11,613 nucleotides of DNA from UBA6921 sp964532385 (GCA_964532385.1 CAZHHW010000099.1:1-11613); one strand, 5' to 3'; positions 1 through 6,230 are shown, counted from the first letter of the stretch. Program-made: numbers and translations. Notes: a model not told the origin generated them from the sequence alone.

Positions 1-61
1 ATTGGGCCATTGGAGGTTTGCGCCGTAAAAATTAGGGAAGCGCAGTATAGCGGAAATTTTA

Positions 62-79
62 TGCGCGACTAACCGCGCA
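62..79 (-). terminator. Possible weak terminator after the nuclease-like gene
   Basis: A perfect 6-bp inverted repeat (TGCGCG / CGCGCA, 6-nt loop) lies 13 nt past the stop of the minus-strand nuclease-like gene. On that strand it is followed by an A/T-rich run (TAAAATTT) rather than a clean U-tract, so it is a poor intrinsic terminator. The rest of 1-92 holds nothing I can identify. Confidence 0.3.
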
Positions 80-92
80 GGTGGGGCAGAAA

Positions 93-608
93 TTACTTTG
101 TTTCGTGCTGCGTGCGCCAATCCCAGGGTTGGATGGCATTTTCATCGCGCCATAGGCCAAGCAGTTTTTCTTTGGCATGCGCCTGGGCGCTGGCGTAACG
201 GCCGGTATCGGTGCCGCCGATATTCACGCTGATATTTTTAGTCAGCCAGGCCGAACCGGTGCGCAGTTGCAGCAAATTGATGTCGCCGTTGTTGAGCAGG
301 ACCTTGGCCATCAGCGCGCCATCTTTGCTGGTCTTGTGCCACATCAGCACCACGTTCTTTTTCAGAATCCGGCGTTCGAGATGTTTTTTCGAAGCTTCGC
401 CGTAGGGTTGCCCGATTTCCGGCGCGTCGATCCCGTCCAAGTGCACAATATAGGATTTCTGTTTGCTGTCCATCACGGTCAGCGTATCGCCATCGTTTAC
501 ACCGATCACGCGCACCTGCATCTGCTTAGGCGGTTCAGGCAGAACCGCATGCGCGGTACCCACACCCAAGGCAAGACACAGCAATCCATTCAAAAATATT
601 TTATGCAT
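93..608 (-). CDS. Secreted staphylococcal-nuclease-fold (SNase) protein, catalytic residues degenerate
   Basis: 171 residues from the ATG at 608; an in-frame TTG at 620 would add four residues. Neither start has a clear Shine-Dalgarno sequence. I prefer the ATG because a signal peptide follows directly: residues 1-21 have the pattern Lys, hydrophobic stretch, then AHA just before VLPEP, so export to the periplasm or outside is likely. The remainder matches the SNase/thermonuclease family: NDGDTLTV at 38-45, LDGIDAPE at 57-64, a QPYGEA segment, and GLW near 151-153 followed by the PWDWR tail common in Gram-negative members. Of the S. aureus nuclease catalytic residues, the Asp (D61) and Glu (E64) equivalents are present. 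By my manual alignment, the Arg35 position is His56 and the Arg87 position is Ala98. Family assignment is strong, but nuclease activity is doubtful. It is transcribed divergently from prmB. Confidence 0.88.
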   Translation of the reverse strand: MHKIFLNGLLCLALGVGTAHAVLPEPPKQMQVRVIGVNDGDTLTVMDSKQKSYIVHLDGIDAPEIGQPYGEASKKHLERRILKKNVVLMWHKTSKDGALMAKVLLNNGDINLLQLRTGSAWLTKNISVNIGGTDTGRYASAQAHAKEKLLGLWRDENAIQPWDWRTQHETK

Positions 609-692
609 AGAGGAGATCAAGAATAGTCCATAAAATGTAATGACACATAGGGTTATCGGCAGACATACAGCGGAGTTTACCCGAGCCTTGCA

Positions 693-721
693 TTGACACC
701 CATGATCAAATCGCGAATGCT
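693..721 (+). promoter_or_regulatory. Candidate sigma70 promoter for prmB
   Basis: A perfect -35 hexamer (TTGACA, 693-698) is followed after 17 bp by a poor -10 (AATGCT, 716-721). It is correctly placed for prmB at 755. The weak -10 keeps confidence low. Confidence 0.33.
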
Positions 722-754
722 TCGTGGCACTTTATCCAGCACAGGATCTACGCC

Positions 755-1696
755 ATGGCGTTCGGTGACGACGCATATCAGCAATTAAACACGATTCAGG
801 ATTTCATTCGCTGGGGTGCGAGCCGTTTTAATGAAGCCGGCCTGGTGTTCGGGCACGGCACCGATAACGCGGTGGACGAAGCCGCCGGTCTGGTATTGAG
901 CGTGCTGAACTTGCCCTATGAAGCCGCGCAAGGCCTGCTCAACACCTGCCTGACCAGCGCGGAAAAAAAATCCATCCTGTCTATTTTCGAACAGCGCATT
1001 AACAAGCGTATGCCGGCCGCCTATCTCACACACGAAGCCTGGTTCGCCGGCTTGCCGTTTTATATCGACACGCGCGTATTGATACCGCGTTCGCCGTTTG
1101 CGGAATTAATCCAGCATCGATTCGCGCCTTGGATTGCGGAGGCGCGTGTCAAACGTGTGCTGGATTTATGCACCGGCAGCGGCTGCATCGCAATCGCCTG
1201 TGCGGTGGAATTCCCGGAAGTCCAGGTCGATGCCGTGGATATTTCCACCGACGCGCTGGCCGTGGCACGCATTAATGTCGCCAAACATGGCGTGAATAAA
1301 CGCGTGCAGTTACACGCCTCCGATCTGTTCAATTCACTACCCAAAACGCGTTATGACGTGATCGTAAGCAATCCGCCCTATGTCAGCAGCGCCGAGATGG
1401 CGGCCTTGCCGCCGGAATATCATCAAGAACCGGCACTTGGGCTTGAGGCGGGCGCGGACGGTTTGCAATTCGCGCTGCGTATTCTGCGCGATGCATCCGG
1501 TTATCTTTCGGCGCACGGTATTTTGATTGTGGAAGTCGGTGACAGTGAACACGCGCTGGTCGAGCGCTATCCCCGAGTGCCATTCACCTGGATTGAATTT
1601 GAACGCGGCGGAGGCGGCGTGTTTATGTTGACCGCGGCGCAGCTCAAGAAGCACGCAAAAGATTTTTCCGGCAAAAAAACCAAGCAGCGAAATTAG
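755..1696 (+). CDS. prmB: Ribosomal protein uL3 N5-glutamine methyltransferase PrmB
   Basis: 313 residues, close to the roughly 310 usual for PrmB. Cytoplasmic SAM-dependent enzyme that methylates a glutamine side chain of ribosomal protein L3 during 50S assembly. The N-terminal helical domain carries the PrmB-type stretch FNEAGLVFGHGTDNA (about 25-39), which separates it from the related release-factor methylase PrmC. The Rossmann methyltransferase domain follows, with SAM-binding motif DLCTGSGCIAIA at 137-148, the acidic residue of motif II in VDAVDIS (158-164), and the substrate-glutamine motif NPPY at 206-209. The ATG at 755 has a plausible AGGAT Shine-Dalgarno sequence about 8 nt upstream. 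The C-terminus is a basic tail (KKTKQRN). It stands alone: the neighbours are divergent or convergent, and the common partner aroC is not here. Confidence 0.95.
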   Translation: MAFGDDAYQQLNTIQDFIRWGASRFNEAGLVFGHGTDNAVDEAAGLVLSVLNLPYEAAQGLLNTCLTSAEKKSILSIFEQRINKRMPAAYLTHEAWFAGLPFYIDTRVLIPRSPFAELIQHRFAPWIAEARVKRVLDLCTGSGCIAIACAVEFPEVQVDAVDISTDALAVARINVAKHGVNKRVQLHASDLFNSLPKTRYDVIVSNPPYVSSAEMAALPPEYHQEPALGLEAGADGLQFALRILRDASGYLSAHGILIVEVGDSEHALVERYPRVPFTWIEFERGGGGVFMLTAAQLKKHAKDFSGKKTKQRN

Positions 1697-1718
1697 AGAA
1701 CTGGCACAGGCTGGGCAC

Positions 1719-1753
1719 TAAAAAAGCCAGATGGACGAAGTCACACCTGGCTT
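1719..1753 (-). terminator. Intrinsic terminator of the 23-residue peptide unit
   Basis: The inverted repeat AAGCCAG (1724-1730) / CTGGCTT (1747-1753) extends inward through one mismatch, TG/CA, and a GAC/GTC tip. Read on the minus strand, the stem ends in a run of six T (1720-1725), the classic rho-independent layout. On the plus strand the stem is followed by GATATTG, so it is weaker there, though it might also limit transcripts leaving prmB. Confidence 0.72.
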
Positions 1754-1801
1754 GATATTGTTACAACATTATCTGTAATGACGAATTTCTAGTTATTGGA
1801 T

Positions 1802-1873
1802 TTACTGTCCGAACACCATCCCCATGAATGCCAGGCTGAACAAGCTTACGAATAAAATGATTCCAAGTTCCAT
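1802..1873 (-). CDS. 23-residue hydrophobic small membrane protein (unrecognised)
   Basis: A very short frame: ATG at 1873, TAA ending at 1802. The peptide starts MELGIILFVSL and ends GMVFGQ. About 20 of its 23 residues form one hydrophobic segment long enough to cross a membrane once, and Glu2 is the only charged residue. Support for translation is a purine-rich Shine-Dalgarno run AAGGGGAG (1878-1885), 4 nt before the ATG. A candidate promoter lies about 50 bp upstream and an intrinsic terminator about 50 bp downstream on the same strand, so the unit looks like a dedicated monocistronic gene. I recognise no family. It resembles, in form only, the small single-helix subunits of terminal oxidases and other membrane complexes. 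Alternatively the transcript could be a small RNA with a chance frame, but the combined signals make that less likely. Confidence 0.62.
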   Translation of the reverse strand: MELGIILFVSLFSLAFMGMVFGQ

Positions 1874-1922
1874 AACACTCCCCTTAGGCTAAACGTTAAA
1901 AAAAACGGCTTTTACATAGTTA

Positions 1923-1951
1923 AGATTAGTGGGGTTCTTAAGTTTGGTCAA
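1923..1951 (-). promoter_or_regulatory. Candidate sigma70 promoter for the 23-residue peptide unit
   Basis: Read on the minus strand, TTGACC (1946-1951) is followed after exactly 17 bp by TAATCT (1923-1928). The predicted transcription start near 1916 gives a leader of about 43 nt before the ATG at 1873. The -35 is good and the -10 keeps only the key first, second and last bases. Confidence 0.48.
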
Positions 1952-1988
1952 TGTCAAGTTGCTTTAAAATATACAGCTAACAAATTGC

Positions 1989-2004
1989 CAAATTTCATAA
2001 TTTG
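1989..2004. repeat. AT-rich inverted repeat in the 1874-2069 intergenic stretch
   Basis: CAAATT-TCAT-AATTTG is a perfect 6-bp inverted repeat in a markedly AT-rich stretch upstream of both the peptide unit (minus) and the small gene at 2070 (plus). It could be an operator, but such repeats arise easily in AT-rich DNA. Confidence 0.25.
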
Positions 2005-2069
2005 TCGTAAACGCCAATTGAGAAAGGAAATTTTTCCGGTCATCTTTTTTAAGAATTGGAATTCATGCG

Positions 2070-2306
2070 GTGCCCAGCCACATTTCTTTTGATGATTCCG
2101 ATACATCCAAACCGCGCTATGCGCTGGTATATGCGCCCAAACAGAAACGCGCGCGTGTCCCGGAAAATTGTGTGCGTCTGATGCACGATGCGGCGGCGGC
2201 GTTGTCCGGGGCAGACGCGCAGCAACATTTATTTGCCGCGTTGGTCATTGGCCCCTCGCGATCATCCGAAGGATTGCGGGTGTTTTATGTAACGCAGTGG
2301 TTGTGA
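2070..2306 (+). CDS. Hypothetical 78-residue protein
   Basis: The frame opens with GTG at 2070; an in-frame TGA at 2019 excludes an earlier ATG, and TGGA about 9 nt upstream is a weak Shine-Dalgarno sequence. I do not recognise the family. The product is soluble-looking, with no signal peptide or membrane segment. It has a basic stretch PKQKRARVPENC (about 23-34), an alanine-rich centre, and a hydrophobic beta-like end (AALVIGPSRSSEG, then FYVTQWL). Its G+C-rich codon use resembles the neighbouring real genes and contrasts with the AT-rich DNA directly upstream, which supports coding. The stop lies only 7 bp from the stop of the convergent TlpA-like gene, with no terminator between them. Confidence 0.6.
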   Translation: MPSHISFDDSDTSKPRYALVYAPKQKRARVPENCVRLMHDAAAALSGADAQQHLFAALVIGPSRSSEGLRVFYVTQWL

Positions 2307-2313
2307 ACCATCG

Positions 2314-2835
2314 CTAATTTTTAAGCAATTTTTCAATCGTCTTGCGCGCGTATTCTTCCGTAAGGGCACCGCTGGCCAAGCTGTCGATCATCCCGTCGCG
2401 ATTGATAAAAACCGTGTAGGGCAGGGCGCCTGCGCGGTCACCATAGGCTTCGATCAGTTCGATGGCTTCCTGATCACCGATCAACACCGGGTAACTGACC
2501 GGAACCGCATGCATAAATTGTTTCACCGCATCCAGGTTATCCACCGCGATGCCCACAATTTGTACGCCGCGCGCGGCATAATTTTTTTGCAGAGCATTGA
2601 GCAGCGGGATTTCCTTGCGGCAGGGAGCGCACCAGGTGGCCCAAAAATTCAGCACGAGCGGACGCGTGTTCCAGCGTGAAACCGAAATGCTGTTGCCGTG
2701 CAGGTCAGGCAGGTCGAAGGCTGGACGCCGCTGCCCCACCACCGACGCGGGCGAAATCTCCGCGCCAAATGCCGTTACGGATGAACCGCAGAATAACAGC
2801 AACGCCCCGCAGATCGAGGCGCCCACAGCTCTCAC
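2314..2835 (-). CDS. TlpA/ResA-like periplasmic thiol-disulfide oxidoreductase
   Basis: 173 residues from a GTG at 2835. That start overlaps the stop of the upstream cytochrome gene as GTGA, which implies translational coupling. It also places a signal peptide or membrane anchor exactly at the N-terminus (MRAVGASICGALLLFCG, then AFGAE). The frame stays open further upstream inside the cytochrome gene, but starting there would bury the signal sequence. The mature part is an AhpC/TSA-TlpA thioredoxin fold: RPAFDLPDLHG at 37-47, the WCAPC active site at 68-72 (C69, C72) in NFWATWCAPCRKEIP, and the cis-proline P139 in GALPYTVFINRDG. Family members such as ResA, CcmG and TlpA reduce disulfides in the periplasm, including the CXXCH cysteines of apocytochromes c. 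The cytochrome c gene next door makes that role likely here, but the substrate is inferred. Confidence 0.88.
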   Translation of the reverse strand: MRAVGASICGALLLFCGSSVTAFGAEISPASVVGQRRPAFDLPDLHGNSISVSRWNTRPLVLNFWATWCAPCRKEIPLLNALQKNYAARGVQIVGIAVDNLDAVKQFMHAVPVSYPVLIGDQEAIELIEAYGDRAGALPYTVFINRDGMIDSLASGALTEEYARKTIEKLLKN

Positions 2836-3689
2836 AATGCAAGCACGAATTCGACCAGCGTAGTGATGTCCGCATCGCTTACGCGCGGTGAATACGGCGG
2901 CATCGCGGCTCCGTTGGTGACCGCGGTCCAATTTCCTTTGCCACCGGTCTTGACTTTATTAATCAATTGCGACTTCGCCTGTTTGTCATTTTTATAGCGC
3001 GCGGCGACATCCTTCCATGCCGGACCCACCACTTTTTTATCGATCGCATGACAAGCGAGGCAACCGCTTTTACGCGCAAGCTCGAGCCCGGGGCCGCTTA
3101 TCGAAGCGGGTGCGGTATCCGCCACGGGGACGGGTGTCACGGTTGGGGTTGCCGCCGGAGGCGGGATGCTTTCAGCCAGGGGTTTTAAATTGGCGAGGCC
3201 TTGTTCATAATCCGGACCGATCATTTTGTCCATCATCAAGCCGAAATAGCGGCCCGTAATGTTGTAACCGACGTCTTGATCAAAGCTCCACGTGACGCGC
3301 GTGCCGGTTCCGCTGGGGACCAGGTTAAAGCTTGCAAATGCGCTGCCCATGCCATCAAAACTCAATGCCGTCTGCACATACTGGCCGGGTTTGCTGACCA
3401 CGATGAGTTGTTGCCCGCTACCGACATTACGGTGCTCGCTGTGCCATTCCATCTTGGCATCCACCCCATGTTCCGGACCGCTGAAGGTGTACTGCGTATT
3501 GGGATCACGTTTGGCCCAGGGCGACCAGAGATTGAATTTATGGAAATCATCAATGAAGGCAAACACCGCGCTTGGCGGGGCATTAATTACGGTACTGCGT
3601 TCAATGTGAATTTTACTTGGCAGCAGTAAACCGGCCGCGATGACAATGACCACGACTGCGAGCAGACCGCCCGTTATTTTTTTCCACAT
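2832..3689 (-). CDS. Membrane-anchored SRPBCC-cytochrome c fusion protein
   Basis: 285 residues from the ATG at 3689, with GGAG 7 nt upstream; the open frame reaches 3728 but lacks a comparable signal there. Residues 5-23 form one membrane segment after MWKK, so the rest should be periplasmic. Residues 24-170 look like the SRPBCC (polyketide cyclase/START-like) fold: IERSTVINAPPSAVFAFIDD, the LWSPWAKRDP motif, and a long C-terminal helix (FGLMMDKMIGPDYEQGL). A Pro/Ala/Thr-rich linker (174-198) leads to a class I cytochrome c of about 85 residues like c551/c552: haem motif C210-L-A-C213-H214, VVGPAWKDVAARY after it, and sixth-ligand Met263 in AAMPPYSP. I see no frameshift across the junction, so it is a true fusion. 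SRPBCC domains bind hydrophobic ligands; the cytochrome implies electron transfer. The ligand and partner are unknown. It lies 99 bp past the PhnD-like gene and is coupled to the TlpA-like gene. Confidence 0.87.
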   Translation of the reverse strand: MWKKITGGLLAVVVIVIAAGLLLPSKIHIERSTVINAPPSAVFAFIDDFHKFNLWSPWAKRDPNTQYTFSGPEHGVDAKMEWHSEHRNVGSGQQLIVVSKPGQYVQTALSFDGMGSAFASFNLVPSGTGTRVTWSFDQDVGYNITGRYFGLMMDKMIGPDYEQGLANLKPLAESIPPPAATPTVTPVPVADTAPASISGPGLELARKSGCLACHAIDKKVVGPAWKDVAARYKNDKQAKSQLINKVKTGGKGNWTAVTNGAAMPPYSPRVSDADITTLVEFVLAL

Positions 3690-3788
3690 ACGCGTTCTCC
3701 GAGACAGGTGCGGAGCACGATGGTACACCAGACGCTTGGGGAAATACGCGTGCCGTTAAATGCCTTGGCTTGACTTATAAAACCTTTA

Positions 3789-4625
3789 TTACCTTAGTTT
3801 GTTCAGGAGTTTGAGGTTTTCATATTCCGTATCTTTGGCCGCGATAAAGCCGCGAAACCTCAATTCTTTTAATAACTTCTTACCGGCTTCGTTGTTATCG
3901 AGGTCAAACATGATTTTCGTGAGCTGTTCAACCAGCGCAGGTTCGACGCGCGGGTGGTAAGCAAAGGGATGCGGTGTGTAGCTTTCGCTGCTCCATAACA
4001 CGCGCAGCTCGTCGCGTATCGGGCTGTCCGTTTGCGCCAGCGATTTAGCCACACCCCCGCCGGCGGTATACAGTCCACGTGCCACATCGTTGTATACGCC
4101 TTCGTGTGAGCCAATATAAACGGGTACGATCTTGATTCCATGCGCTTTGAACTGAATCAAAGGCAAGACGGTAGATGCGAAGGCGTTGGGACCCGGAAAG
4201 GCGATGGTTTTTCCCGACAGGTCTTCAAGCTTTTGATAGGGACTGTTTTTGTGGACTACAACGATGCCTTTCAGCATCGTATCTTTTTCTTTGGCGAACA
4301 CTTCATAGCCGACGGATTGGTGCACCTGGGTATAAAACATCGGGTTCATGTACACCAGATCGAATTCGCCGTTAGCCGCGCGTTTATCGAAGGCGTCGAT
4401 GTCTGCGGCGGACTCGAATTTAAACGTGCGCCCGGTTTTTTCGCTCAGGTATTCCAGAAACGGTTTCCATGCCTGTGCCAGCTTTTCCGCTGCTTGTTGC
4501 GGTACCACGCCGAATAGCAAGGTCTTTTGGGGCGAACTTGCCGCCGCAGGCTCTGTATTACCAGGTGGTACGACCAGGATGAGAAGGCTGGCGAAGGCGG
4601 CACGTGTAAAAAAGCGGGTGTACAT
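3789..4625 (-). CDS. PhnD-like phosphate/phosphite/phosphonate-type periplasmic binding protein
   Basis: 278 residues from the ATG at 4625, which has GGAG 5 nt upstream; the frame stays open to 4724 but has no signal peptide there. From this start a signal sequence is evident (MYTRFFTRAAFASLLILVV). No lipobox cysteine is visible, so the protein is probably soluble in the periplasm. The mature part follows the PhnD type II binding-protein pattern: LLFGVVPQQ at 36-44, FDLVYMNPMFY (88-98), LEDLSGKTIAFPGPNAFAS (133-151), and the hinge motif GSHEGVYNDVARG (172-184) followed by GGGVAKSLA. Many such proteins bind phosphonate, phosphite or phosphate for an ABC importer, but no permease or ATPase gene lies nearby. 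It may serve a distant transporter or act as a sensor input. The ligand cannot be told from sequence alone. It is probably first in a minus-strand operon with the cytochrome and TlpA-like genes, since no terminator lies in the 99-bp gap. Confidence 0.85.
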   Translation of the reverse strand: MYTRFFTRAAFASLLILVVPPGNTEPAAASSPQKTLLFGVVPQQAAEKLAQAWKPFLEYLSEKTGRTFKFESAADIDAFDKRAANGEFDLVYMNPMFYTQVHQSVGYEVFAKEKDTMLKGIVVVHKNSPYQKLEDLSGKTIAFPGPNAFASTVLPLIQFKAHGIKIVPVYIGSHEGVYNDVARGLYTAGGGVAKSLAQTDSPIRDELRVLWSSESYTPHPFAYHPRVEPALVEQLTKIMFDLDNNEAGKKLLKELRFRGFIAAKDTEYENLKLLNKLR

Positions 4626-4730
4626 GGAAGCTCCGGGCAAATGGAAGGACAACAGTCCGTACTGTATTACGGTGAATGCTTGATAATCTTGAGTCGTTTT
4701 GCCATAGCCCCTGCTGATTCGCAATACACT

Positions 4731-4758
4731 TTGAATATTCCGGCGGATTTCATAAAAT
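4731..4758 (+). promoter_or_regulatory. Candidate sigma70 promoter with overlapping palindromes for the DUF488-RluA pair
   Basis: TTGAAT (4731-4736), 16-bp spacer, TAAAAT (4753-4758, five of six consensus bases), about 40 bp before the start at 4799. Two palindromes overlap it: GAATATTC (4733-4740) in the -35 region, and GGATTT-CATA-AAATCC (4745-4760) covering the -10, which could be an operator. The same 173-bp intergenic stretch must also hold the promoter of the divergent PhnD-like gene, for which I see no convincing hexamers. Confidence 0.45.
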
Positions 4759-4798
4759 CCACGCTCTATTCAGGCCCACGCTGAGCTCACAAAAATCC

Positions 4799-5353
4799 AT
4801 GATGGGCACGCGCACATTATTTACTGTAGGCCACAGTCATCTTTCGATGGGGGACTTGCTGGCAATATTAAAGACCGCGCAGGTCCGCTGTGTAGTCGAC
4901 GTGCGCGCTGTCCCTCACTCCGCACGCTACCCCCACTTTGGTCAAGACGCGCTACGTACGGCGTTGAACGCGGCACAGATCAGCTATCACTGGGCGGGGC
5001 GTGCCTTGGGCGGCCGGCGCAGCGCGTCGTCCAATTCACCGCATGTCGCGCTAACGGACCCCGCGTCGCGCGGCTTTGCGGACCATATGGGCACCGGGGA
5101 GTTCCAGCGTGGTCTTGCTCAATTGTTCAATCTCGCACAAGGTGAGCCGGTGGCCATTTTGTGCGCTGAACATTTACCGGAAAATTGTCATCGCCGTTTG
5201 ATCTCAGATGCCGCGCTGTTGCGCGGCATGCGCGTGATTCATCTGCTGGATACAAAGCTACAACGCGAGCACATCTTGAGTGCCGAAGTCCGGCGCGAGT
5301 CCGCAACATTGATTTACGATCGACACACCACCGGGAGCCTGAATCTGCAATGA
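4799..5353 (+). CDS. DUF488 family protein
   Basis: 184 residues, a normal length for the longer DUF488 proteins. The family hallmarks are in order: FTVGHS (8-13), VVDVRAVPHSARYPHF (32-47, the usual DVR-x-x-P-x-S segment), a Leu-Gly-Gly turn (70-72), AILCAEHLPENCHRRLI (119-135, the characteristic CAE-x-x-x-x-x-CHR motif), and VIHLL. No signal peptide or membrane segment is present, so it is cytoplasmic. The conserved Cys, Glu, His and Arg residues suggest an active or ligand-binding site, but the biochemical role of this family is, to my knowledge, not established. Two adjacent ATG codons (4799, 4802) are possible starts and neither has a strong Shine-Dalgarno sequence. The stop overlaps the next gene's start as ATGA, so the two are translated together. 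Confidence 0.88.
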   Translation: MMGTRTLFTVGHSHLSMGDLLAILKTAQVRCVVDVRAVPHSARYPHFGQDALRTALNAAQISYHWAGRALGGRRSASSNSPHVALTDPASRGFADHMGTGEFQRGLAQLFNLAQGEPVAILCAEHLPENCHRRLISDAALLRGMRVIHLLDTKLQREHILSAEVRRESATLIYDRHTTGSLNLQ

Positions 5354-6180
5354 GCATGGGAACGACACGCGTAATCCGGCACACCGTGACAGGCGCTGAA
5401 TCCGCAACCGCATGCGAGCTGCTTGCAGCACAGTCGGGTTTTTCCAAAGGAAAAATCAAGGATGCCATGAATAAAGGCGCCGTATGGCTGGTTCCGCCCA
5501 GCGGGCCGATGAAACGCTTGCGGCGTGCCACGGCGATGCTGCACGCTGGTGAAAAAATCGAATTGCACTACAACGATGAAGTGCTGGCCAAGCTCGTACC
5601 GCTGAGTGTTTTACTGGCCGACAAGCAAAATTACAGTGTGTGGTTCAAACCGGGCGGCGTGCTGGCGCAAGGCACCATGGAAGGCGATCACTGTTCGCTG
5701 CTGCGCCAGGCGGAGTTGCATTTCAAAATGCAACGGCCGGTGTTTCTGGTGCATCGTCTGGATCGCGAAGCCTCGGGTCTGATGCTGGTGGCGCATAGTT
5801 CGAATGCCGCGGCGCGCTTGTCGACATTATTTCAGGAGAACGCGATTTATAAACGCTACTGGGTGCAGGTGCGTGGCCGGCTTGCGCCGGCACAGGGCGT
5901 GATCGATACGCCGCTGGACGGCAAACCTGCGCATACAAGCTATAGCGTCGAAAGTTATGATCCCGCGTCGGACAGTTCGATTTTAAGCGTTGTTATCAGT
6001 ACCGGGCGCTTGCATCAGATCCGCCGTCATTTGGCGGGCTTGAATCACCCCGTCATCGGTGACCCCAAATACGGCACAGGTAATAAGAGCCCGGCAGGGT
6101 TGCAACTGAATGCCGTCCAGTTGCGGTTTCATTGCCCCTTCACGGATGAAGACATGGATTTTCAAATCCCAAAAGAATAA
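5350..6180 (+). CDS. RluA-family RNA pseudouridine synthase
   Basis: 276 residues from the ATG at 5350, which overlaps the DUF488 stop by 4 bp. The frame is open further upstream only as an overlap inside DUF488. An N-terminal S4-like RNA-binding region (about 16-75: ACELLAAQSGFSKGKIKDAM, then GAVWLVPP) precedes the catalytic domain. The RluA signature HRLDREASG lies at 135-143 with catalytic Asp138. Further family landmarks are the YKRYWVQVRG strand, TGRLHQIRRHLAGLNHPVIG (218-237) and GDPKYG (237-242). The enzyme isomerises specific uridines in rRNA or tRNA; which ones cannot be decided from the sequence, and it is somewhat shorter than RluC/RluD (about 320). Coupling to DUF488 might mean a shared RNA substrate or simple co-expression. 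It ends just before the rimP promoter region. Confidence 0.9.
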   Translation: MSMGTTRVIRHTVTGAESATACELLAAQSGFSKGKIKDAMNKGAVWLVPPSGPMKRLRRATAMLHAGEKIELHYNDEVLAKLVPLSVLLADKQNYSVWFKPGGVLAQGTMEGDHCSLLRQAELHFKMQRPVFLVHRLDREASGLMLVAHSSNAAARLSTLFQENAIYKRYWVQVRGRLAPAQGVIDTPLDGKPAHTSYSVESYDPASDSSILSVVISTGRLHQIRRHLAGLNHPVIGDPKYGTGNKSPAGLQLNAVQLRFHCPFTDEDMDFQIPKE

Positions 6181-6201
6181 TAGGTGGAACGCAATTTTCG
6201 A

Positions 6202-6230
6202 TGCCGTGGAAAAATGATTCATCCACGGCA
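6202..6230. other. Perfect 9-bp stem-loop after the pseudouridine synthase gene
   Basis: TGCCGTGGA (6202-6210) and TCCACGGCA (6222-6230) are perfect inverted repeats with an 11-nt loop. There is no T-tract on either side, so it is not a standard intrinsic terminator. It may protect the 3' end of the preceding mRNA or separate it from the rimP promoter 14 bp downstream. Confidence 0.5.

Noticed and set aside
177..626. Plus-strand open frame opposite the SNase-like gene
   Set aside because: No domain and no ribosome binding site, while the minus strand has a signal peptide and SNase motifs.
2025..2050. GGAAATTTTTCC followed by a T-run considered as a terminator
   Set aside because: The stem is only A/T-rich with two G-C pairs at its base, and the T-run is separated from it, so it would not be a stable terminator.
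2836..2931. Upstream extension of the TlpA-like gene
   Set aside because: The extra residues are basic and lie inside the cytochrome gene in another frame. They would displace the signal peptide, and the GTG with 4-bp overlap explains the start better.
3690..3788. Promoter or terminator between the PhnD-like and cytochrome genes
   Set aside because: No -35/-10 pair with proper spacing and no GC-rich hairpin was found on the minus strand, so I left it as probable operon spacer.
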